From the NCBI GenBank assembly GCA_036402075.1, contig DASWTP010000238.1, forward strand, positions 3,307 through 67,306: DNA of 64,000 nucleotides, written 5' to 3'. The DNA is from Chryseosolibacter sp036402075 (GTDB taxonomy: Bacteria > Bacteroidota > Bacteroidia > Cytophagales > Cyclobacteriaceae). Under the pieces are notes generated by a model. It ran no database searches. It saw nothing but the letters and a program-made list of their open reading frames with translations, and had not been told where the DNA came from. Shown piece by piece: positions 58,243-64,000 of the stretch (position 1 is the first letter of the stretch; every line of letters starts with the position of its first letter). A program made the position numbers and the translations under genes.

Positions 58243-59526
58243 ATGAAAAAGAATTTTGTAGAAGAACTTCGCTGGCGCGGGATGCTGCATGATATCATGC
58301 CCGGAACCGAAGAGCAACTCAGTAAAGAAATCACCTCAGGATATATCGGCTTTGACCCAACGGCCGACTCACTCCACATTGGTCATCTTACCCAGATCAT
58401 GACGCTGCTCAACTTTCAGCAGGCAGGCCACAAGCCGTTTGCCCTGGTTGGCGGAGCAACGGGTATGGTTGGTGATCCCTCGGGTAAATCGGCTGAGCGG
58501 AACCTTCTTTCGGAGGACGTACTGAGCCACAATGTGGCGTGTGTAAAGCGTCAGCTCGAGAAGTTTCTTGATTTTTCCGGGAGCAATGCAGCCGAGATGG
58601 TTAACAACTATGACTGGTTCAAGGAATTCCGTTTTCTTGACTTCATACGCGATGTCGGCAAACACATCACGGTGAATTACATGATGTCGAAGGATTCGGT
58701 TCAGAAACGACTCGAAACTGGATTGTCGTTCACCGAATTCACGTACCAGCTTGTTCAGGGTTATGACTTCTACTGGTTGTACAAGAATAAAAACTGCAAA
58801 CTTCAAATGGGTGGCTCTGATCAGTGGGGTAACATTGTTACCGGTACGGAGTTGATCCGGAGAAAGGCGGATGGAGATGCGTTTGCTTTAACTACGAAAC
58901 TGATTACAAAAGCTGACGGTACGAAGTTCGGCAAATCAGAAGGCGGCAACGTTTGGCTTGACCCCAAGAGAACATCACCTTACAAGTTCTATCAATACTG
59001 GCTCAACGTATCCGATGAAGATGCATCGAGCTTCATCAAGATTTTCACACAATTCAGCAAAGCCGAAATTGATGCGTTGATTGCCGAGCATGCGCAGGCG
59101 CCCCACATGCGAAAGCTGCAGCAGGTATTAGCAAAGGATATCACGGTACGCGTCCATTCTCAGGCAGACTACGACAATGCCATTAAAGCATCCAACATCC
59201 TCTTTGGGAATTCGACTACCGAAGAACTTCAATCGCTTGACGAAGAAACATTGCTGTCTGTTTTTGAGGGCGTGCCTCAGGTGAAAATTGCGAAGTCTGA
59301 ATATCAAAACACAGCCACGATTATTGACCTTCTTTCAACCGCATCGCAAAACGTGATCTTCCCATCGAAGGGCGAAGCGCGTAAAATGATTCAGGGCGGT
59401 GGTGTGAGCGTGAACAAATCGAAGGTTGAAGATATGAACGCGAAACCTTCCTACACACTCCTTCAGAATAAGTACCTCTTAGCCCAGAAGGGGAAGAAAA
59501 ATTACTATTTGATTGTTGTCGAGTAA
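58243..59526 (+). CDS. tyrS: Tyrosyl-tRNA synthetase
   Basis: This 427-residue class I synthetase starts at ATG 58243 (MKKNFVEELRWRGMLHDIMP); the frame runs 20 codons further but the promoter lies inside that stretch. The HIGH-type motif is SLHIGHLTQ, and the KMSKS loop reads KFGKSEGG. The tyrosine and ATP contacts MGGSDQWGNIVTGTEL are intact. A C-terminal S4-like RNA-binding domain covers about 355-425 (SKGEARKMIQGGGVSVNKSK). The length matches bacterial TyrRS (about 424). Confidence 0.96.
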   Translation: MKKNFVEELRWRGMLHDIMPGTEEQLSKEITSGYIGFDPTADSLHIGHLTQIMTLLNFQQAGHKPFALVGGATGMVGDPSGKSAERNLLSEDVLSHNVACVKRQLEKFLDFSGSNAAEMVNNYDWFKEFRFLDFIRDVGKHITVNYMMSKDSVQKRLETGLSFTEFTYQLVQGYDFYWLYKNKNCKLQMGGSDQWGNIVTGTELIRRKADGDAFALTTKLITKADGTKFGKSEGGNVWLDPKRTSPYKFYQYWLNVSDEDASSFIKIFTQFSKAEIDALIAEHAQAPHMRKLQQVLAKDITVRVHSQADYDNAIKASNILFGNSTTEELQSLDEETLLSVFEGVPQVKIAKSEYQNTATIIDLLSTASQNVIFPSKGEARKMIQGGGVSVNKSKVEDMNAKPSYTLLQNKYLLAQKGKKNYYLIVVE

Positions 59527-59556
59527 TAGTCGTCTCTGACGTGCTATCAAAAAAAA

Positions 59557-59598
59557 CAAGCTGCAAGTTTGGACTGTGAATTCCTAACCTGCAGCTTG
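59557..59598. terminator. Bidirectional hairpin built from heptamer repeats
   Basis: CAAGCTGCAAGTT (59557-59569) pairs with AACCTGCAGCTTG (59586-59598), 13 bp with one mismatch. The arms carry the AAGCTNC repeat in opposite orientations, with A- and T-rich flanks (AAAAAA before it). It lies between convergent tyrS and the PorT-like gene and probably serves both. Confidence 0.65.
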
Positions 59599-59612
59599 AA
59601 GCTTGTAAATTC

Positions 59613-60236
59613 TTACTTTCCGACCTTAAACAACTTGTATCCGAGCGAAAACTGAATCACCTGATTCTTTGCGTTTGCAGTTTCGTTGGTTGGCGCTTTA
59701 TCGTAGATCTTTGACAGGCCCAGGTTGTAACGCGCATCAATGGTTAAGCCAAAAGGAAGATCCCATCCCAGGCCGAAGGCTGCCGTAACATCGCTGCCTT
59801 TTGCCCTCGCTTTTACATCCTGAACTGAATACGTGTTCGGTGCGGTCAGCACAGGAGCTTCTGCACTGTTCACAAAACCAAACTGAGGACCTGCCTGGAT
59901 GTTGATACCGGCAACCGTGTACAGCTTGATGATGATCGGAATATTGACGTACGAAAAATTGGATTCATAGTCCTGTGAATTGATCTTCACTGTAGAGCCT
60001 TGCTGTGAAAAGATCACTTCTGGCTGAATTCCGATTTTCGTGGCTTTGATAAGAACAAAGGCACCCCCATGAAAACCGGTTCGATTGTTATAGTTTTCTT
60101 GCGCAGAGGCATCAGTGTTAATCTTGGCAAAGTTTGGACCTGCTTTAATACCCACTGCGAACTGAACTTGCGAGAGGGCATTATGAGATGCTATCATGAG
60201 CAAACTCGCACAGACTACAAGGATTGTTTTTTTCAT
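59613..60236 (-). CDS. Outer membrane beta-barrel protein (PorT-like)
   Basis: This 207-residue protein has a signal peptide (ILVVCASLLMIASHNALS) followed by an eight-strand-type barrel pattern: VQFAVGIKAGPNFAKINTDA, GFHGGAFVLIKATKIGIQPE, VTAAFGLGWDLPFGLTIDAR and VIQFSLGYKLFKVGK at the C-terminus. It belongs to the PorT/OmpA-barrel group so common in Bacteroidota. The role is unknown. It is 23 bp downstream of another small barrel gene. Confidence 0.85.
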   Translation of the reverse strand: MKKTILVVCASLLMIASHNALSQVQFAVGIKAGPNFAKINTDASAQENYNNRTGFHGGAFVLIKATKIGIQPEVIFSQQGSTVKINSQDYESNFSYVNIPIIIKLYTVAGINIQAGPQFGFVNSAEAPVLTAPNTYSVQDVKARAKGSDVTAAFGLGWDLPFGLTIDARYNLGLSKIYDKAPTNETANAKNQVIQFSLGYKLFKVGK

Positions 60237-60259
60237 ACATCAATTGTTAGTTGTTCTAT

Positions 60260-60850
60260 TTAGTTACCAAAATGGTATCGCAACCCTAAGCTAGGATTAA
60301 ACGATGATACATCAAACGTGACAGACGTTCTGTCATTGCCTGGAAAGTTGTCACTCTTTGAATTTTGAATTCTGAAACCTGCGATTGAAAGCTCAGCCGC
60401 CCAATGCTCGTTAAAGAAGTAAGCAAAACCGGGGGCAATCGAGAAAGTGATTGAGTTTGACTTGTCGGTGATAACATTGCCGGTTTCACTTTTTGAATTG
60501 CCGAATGCGAGGCCTGCCTGGCCAAAGAACGCGAATTGTTCGCTTGACGTAAACTTGTACAGACGTGCAAATGGCCCAACCCCGAATGAACTGGTGGTGG
60601 TTTGACCTGCACCAGTGCCGCTCTTGGAGTTACCCAACGAAAGGCTCGCTCCTACAACGAAATTGTCTTTAACGAAATAACCGAAAGATGGGGCAAGGGT
60701 AAAGTTTGAATAATCACTTCCATTGTTGTTGTCATAGTTCACTGACGAAAACGACAACGCGCCACCGATCATCATCTGACCGGAGGAAGTCTGGGCTTTC
60801 GCAAAAAAAGCGGACGAAACAAATGCAAGCATTACTAAAATTTTCTTCAT
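60260..60850 (-). CDS. Outer membrane beta-barrel protein
   Basis: This 196-residue protein has a signal peptide (KILVMLAFVSSAFFAKAQ) and alternating strands: QMMIGGALSFSSVNYDNNNG, NFVVGASLSLGNSKSGTGAG, VGPFARLYKFTSSEQFAFFG and NPSLGLRYHFGN, ending in the aromatic-terminated barrel closure. It is upstream of the PorT-like gene on the same strand, probably co-transcribed. The two differ enough in sequence not to be a recent duplication. No function can be assigned beyond the outer membrane. Confidence 0.85.
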   Translation of the reverse strand: MKKILVMLAFVSSAFFAKAQTSSGQMMIGGALSFSSVNYDNNNGSDYSNFTLAPSFGYFVKDNFVVGASLSLGNSKSGTGAGQTTTSSFGVGPFARLYKFTSSEQFAFFGQAGLAFGNSKSETGNVITDKSNSITFSIAPGFAYFFNEHWAAELSIAGFRIQNSKSDNFPGNDRTSVTFDVSSFNPSLGLRYHFGN

Positions 60851-60914
60851 AATAATGGAGTTTATATTTGGTCAAAACTAGAGAATGATTTCATATCAAA
60901 AAAAGATAATCGAG

Positions 60915-62927
60915 TTAAGAAATCAGGTTATCCAATAAACTGTCATTAACATCGTTGGGTAACGTGACGGTCATTCTTGGCTCTTTTTTCATTTCGTTTT
61001 TTATGGCGAAAAGTGCATTTCCATTACGTGCCCAAGCCCTGCGTGCAAGCCCGTTGGTGACATCATAATGCAACATACTACTCAGACTCTCATCTGCCTG
61101 CTCACTTCCATCCAATACCATACCAAATCCTCCGTTTATTACCTCTCCCCAGCCCACTCCCCCACCATTGTGGATAGAAACCCAGGTTGCACCGCGGAAT
61201 GAATCACCTATAACGTTGTGAATTGCCATGTCTGCTGTGTACCGTGATCCGTCATAAATGTTTGATGTTTCGCGGTAAGGGCTGTCTGTGCCGGAAACAT
61301 CGTGGTGGTCTCTTCCTAAAACTACCGGGCCAATTTCCTTTTTACGGATGCTTTCATTGAAGGCCTTTGCAATTTCCATCCGACCGTGGGTGTCCGCATA
61401 CAAAATCCTGGCTTTGGAGCCCACCACAAGTTTGTTTGCTTTCGCCTGTTCAATCCAGCGGATGTTGTCAGCGAGCTGCGACTGAATTTCAGCTGGCGCA
61501 GATTCTTTTATTCGCATCAGAACTTGCCTGGCGATGGCATCAGTGCGGTCGAGATCGTCCTGCTTGCCAGAGGTACATACCCAACGGAAAGGCCCGAAGC
61601 CGAAATCAAAGCACATCGGCCCCATGATATCTTGTACATAAGACGGATATTTGAAATTCACTTTGTCGCTGGCAAGAACGTCAGCGCCTGCCCGTGATGC
61701 TTCGAGAAGAAATGCATTCCCGTAATCGAAGAAATAGGTGCCGCGGGCTGCGTGTTTGTTGATCGCTGCCGCGTGACGTCTCAATGTTTCCTGCACAAGC
61801 GACTTAAACTTCAATGGATCTTTCGCCATTAAGTTGTTCGCGTCATCAAACGAAACTCCCATGGGATAGTAGCCGCCAGCCCATGGATTGTGCAATGATG
61901 TTTGATCAGAGCCGAGATCGATTTGAATGTTATGTTCATAAAAAGCCTCCCACACCTCTACAACATTTCCCTGGTAGGCAATCGACACAACTTCATTTGC
62001 CTGCTTTGCTTTGCGAACGCGTGCAACCAACGCTGGAATATCGGAGACGATCTCATCCACCCATCCTTGCGAATGGCGTTTCGTTGCAGCTTTGGGATTC
62101 ACCTCTGCGGTAACCGAAATGCACCCTGCAATGCTTGCTGCCTTTGGCTGAGCACCACTCATCCCACCGAGCCCAGACGAAACAAAAAGTTTTCCGGCAA
62201 GTGATCCGTCCTTGCTGATCCTGCGCCCCGCGTTAAGAATTGTAATCGTTGTTCCGTGCACAATCCCCTGCGGTCCGATGTACATATAAGATCCTGCCGT
62301 CATCTGGCCGTATTGCGTTACACCGAGCGCGTTGTACTTTTCCCAGTCATCCTGCTTTGAGTAATTTGGAATCATCATTCCATTCGTAACGACCACGCGT
62401 GGTGCATTTTGAGACGAGGGGAACACACCCATCGGATGGCCGGAATACATGTGCAGCGTCTGATCGTCCCGCAGTTCCGCGAGGTATTTCATCGTTAACA
62501 GGTATTGGGCCCAGTTTTGAAACACAGCGCCATTCCCACCGTATGTGATCAGCTCGTGCGGATGCTGAGCAACGGCCGGGTCCAGGTTGTTCTGAATCAT
62601 CAGCATGATGGCAGCGGCCTGCAGACTCTTGTACGGGTATTCGTGAATTGGCCTGGCATACATGGCATACTGCGGACGAAACCTATGCATGTAGATACGT
62701 CCAAATAAATTCAATTCGTCAAAAAACTCTTGTGCAAGAATGGCGTGATGCTTTGCCGGGAAATACCGAAGCGCGTTTCGCACCGCCAGCTTTTTTTCCT
62801 GGCTCGTCAGGATATCTTTTCGTTTCGGGGCGTGGCTTACCGATTCGTCCAACGCCCGTTTCTCCGGGAGTTCATCTGGAATGCCTTGCAGGATCTGGTC
62901 TTTAAACGAAAGTTGTGTTGCGATCAT
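60915..62927 (-). CDS. hutU: Urocanate hydratase
   Basis: This 670-residue enzyme converts urocanate to imidazolone propionate in histidine breakdown. Typical blocks are ELITYGGNGAVFQNWAQYLL, SGHPMGVFPS, NYSKQDDWEKYNALGVTQYG, GTTITILNAGRRI, and GLGGMSGAQPKAA. Members bind NAD+ tightly; the Cys-containing block FDFGFGPFRWVCTSGKQDDL is conserved. The chain is the long Bacteroidota form (about 660) compared with about 557 in Pseudomonas. Its start overlaps the stop of the patatin gene by 4 bp. The other hut genes (hutH, hutI, hutG) are not in this window. Confidence 0.95.
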   Translation of the reverse strand: MIATQLSFKDQILQGIPDELPEKRALDESVSHAPKRKDILTSQEKKLAVRNALRYFPAKHHAILAQEFFDELNLFGRIYMHRFRPQYAMYARPIHEYPYKSLQAAAIMLMIQNNLDPAVAQHPHELITYGGNGAVFQNWAQYLLTMKYLAELRDDQTLHMYSGHPMGVFPSSQNAPRVVVTNGMMIPNYSKQDDWEKYNALGVTQYGQMTAGSYMYIGPQGIVHGTTITILNAGRRISKDGSLAGKLFVSSGLGGMSGAQPKAASIAGCISVTAEVNPKAATKRHSQGWVDEIVSDIPALVARVRKAKQANEVVSIAYQGNVVEVWEAFYEHNIQIDLGSDQTSLHNPWAGGYYPMGVSFDDANNLMAKDPLKFKSLVQETLRRHAAAINKHAARGTYFFDYGNAFLLEASRAGADVLASDKVNFKYPSYVQDIMGPMCFDFGFGPFRWVCTSGKQDDLDRTDAIARQVLMRIKESAPAEIQSQLADNIRWIEQAKANKLVVGSKARILYADTHGRMEIAKAFNESIRKKEIGPVVLGRDHHDVSGTDSPYRETSNIYDGSRYTADMAIHNVIGDSFRGATWVSIHNGGGVGWGEVINGGFGMVLDGSEQADESLSSMLHYDVTNGLARRAWARNGNALFAIKNEMKKEPRMTVTLPNDVNDSLLDNLIS

Positions 62928-63679
62928 AACATGAACTGTTGTGCTGAAAAATTTTCTTTGGTGTACCGGTAACCAATGTCAAAAATCTCCTGAGCTTTAC
63001 CCACATCGAAACCGCTGTACTTGCCCACATCCGGAGGCTCGATCAGGATGTTACAAAGACTTTTGCTGACAGTCGTATTACCGCTGATAGCCATCAATAA
63101 ACTTCGTTCAATTACCGTGCGAAAGTTCTTCAAGTCAGCATCGGAACGAATGAAATTGCAATGTGATCCGATAATAAAATCGCACTTGTCGTGAATTGCT
63201 TTCACTGGCAAGTTATCAAGCACACCTCCATCCACATAAAAACCACCATTGAATTCAACCGGGTTGAAGACGGCTGGCACACAACACGAAGCCAGTATGG
63301 GAGTAATCAGCTCTCCCTGAGTGAAATATTCGATCTTGCCCTTTTTTATTTCAGTCGCGGCAATTACCACCGGGATCTTGAGAGCTGCAAAATCATTTTC
63401 CGGAATATACTTGAGAAATAAGTCGCGAAGTCCATCGAGTTTGAGCAGGCCCGTCCAACTCCACGCAAGCTTCAGGGATTTGGCAAAGCTTGTTGCCTTC
63501 ACTATATCCATGATTTGCTCAGGCTTATAGCCGTAGCTATACAAACAGCCTGTAACCGACCCCGCACTTGTTGCCGCGATGTAGTCAACTTTCACCCCGA
63601 GTTCTTCGAGTGCTTTGATTACGCCCAAATGACAAATTCCCCGTGCACCCCCACCCGACAGAACTAATCCGATCTTCAT
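62924..63679 (-). CDS. Patatin-like phospholipase
   Basis: This 251-residue lipid acyl hydrolase has the oxyanion block SGGGARGICHLGV, the nucleophile Ser38 in AATSAGSVTG, and the catalytic Asp in FYVDGGVLDNLPV. The small size fits the RssA-like cytoplasmic group. It shares a 4-bp overlap with hutU, and the metallo-beta-lactamase-fold gene lies 9 bp upstream, so the three genes form an operon. A functional link with histidine breakdown is not obvious. Confidence 0.9.
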   Translation of the reverse strand: MKIGLVLSGGGARGICHLGVIKALEELGVKVDYIAATSAGSVTGCLYSYGYKPEQIMDIVKATSFAKSLKLAWSWTGLLKLDGLRDLFLKYIPENDFAALKIPVVIAATEIKKGKIEYFTQGELITPILASCCVPAVFNPVEFNGGFYVDGGVLDNLPVKAIHDKCDFIIGSHCNFIRSDADLKNFRTVIERSLLMAISGNTTVSKSLCNILIEPPDVGKYSGFDVGKAQEIFDIGYRYTKENFSAQQFML

Positions 63680-63688
63680 GGCTTGCTG

Positions 63689-64000
63689 TTAAAGTTCCGC
63701 CAGTTTAAACGATCGCTCCGCCCGGATGCCACGGTCCGTTCGCGTGAGCGTGCAACACTCGATGACAGGGTCATGCTCAAAGAACAAGATGTAGTTATTG
63801 TCAACCGCCTCATTCAGAAATTTCTCTTTTTCTTCGAGCGAAACCAGCGGTCTTGTGTCATACGCCATGATGTAAGGCAACGGCAGGTGTCCCACTGACG
63901 GAAGCAGATCGGCCATGTAGCAAATGGTTTTGCCTTTGTATTTGATCTTCGGGACCATCATCTTATCCGTATGGCCAGAGCTGTACAAAATATCGAATTG
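63689..64000 (-). CDS. Metallo-beta-lactamase-fold hydrolase, 5' end beyond window
   Basis: The frame enters from the right edge and gives the last 103 residues. FDILYSSGHTDKMMVPKIKY holds a zinc-ligand His typical of the second half of the MBL fold, followed by ICYMADLLPSVGHLP (Asp ligand region) and NYILFFEHDPVIECCTL (His ligand). This pattern fits glyoxalase-II-like or AHL-lactonase-like MBL hydrolases. It ends 9 bp before the patatin gene. The substrate is unknown. Confidence 0.75.
   Translation of the reverse strand, partial: QFDILYSSGHTDKMMVPKIKYKGKTICYMADLLPSVGHLPLPYIMAYDTRPLVSLEEKEKFLNEAVDNNYILFFEHDPVIECCTLTRTDRGIRAERSFKLAEL

Overview
The window looks like chromosomal DNA of a member of the Bacteroidota, most probably a Cytophagia-type bacterium. 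The evidence is the gene content (long-form urocanate hydratase, DUF3667 protein, PorT-like barrels, ABCG-type exporter with an N-terminal helical domain, S41 lipoproteins), promoters of the TTG-N19/20-TAnnTTTG type (for example before tyrS), and few recognisable Shine-Dalgarno sequences. I saw no rRNA, tRNA, CRISPR array, insertion sequence or phage, so this is mostly core and lightly accessory genome. The taxonomic call is inference.

Layout. 1-6.3 kb: the 5' part of a subtilase, an M57 metalloprotease lipoprotein, a glycosyltransferase-acyltransferase fusion and a thiolase. 6.3-12.2 kb (minus): a five-gene operon encoding an ethanolamine-type permease, a glutamine-synthetase-like ligase, an Fe-alcohol dehydrogenase, a class I amidohydrolase and an aldehyde dehydrogenase. 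Together they spell a gamma-glutamylated ethanolamine catabolic route. 12.4-19.7 kb: a helical protein, a GH20 hexosaminidase, and a RamB-like regulator divergent from malate synthase and isocitrate lyase, with repeated AGCGAA half-sites between them. 19.7-26.9 kb: RarD-like transporter, purT, two single-domain receivers, a PAS histidine kinase and small stress-type proteins. 27-36 kb: secreted beta-propeller proteins, an S41 protease, a YihY protein and a 1243-residue phosphoesterase / kinase-like / outer-membrane barrel fusion.

36-38.7 kb (plus): an HD-domain protein fused to a Pycsar-effector-type membrane domain, followed by a helical-repeat protein and a DUF3667 membrane protein. 38.7-45.8 kb: TPR proteins and the NHEJ pair Ku and LigD, with an MFS transporter directly upstream of ligD. 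46-53.8 kb: HDAC-like deacetylase, His-rich lipoprotein, large ABC exporter, Prc-type protease and a zinc-ribbon membrane protein. 53.8-55.7 kb: several short genes, including a 47-residue protein and a tiny two-gene unit behind paired palindromes. 55.8-64 kb: SulP transporter with beta-carbonic anhydrase, tyrS, two small barrels, hutU, a patatin and the 3' part of a metallo-beta-lactamase-fold gene.

The strongest candidates for something little described are the gamma-glutamyl-ethanolamine operon, the HD-PycTM operon, the three-part 32-36 kb protein, and the small two-ORF unit at 54.1-54.7 kb. A family of heptamer-based repeats (unit AAGCTNC), often forming inverted pairs, marks several intergenic gaps.
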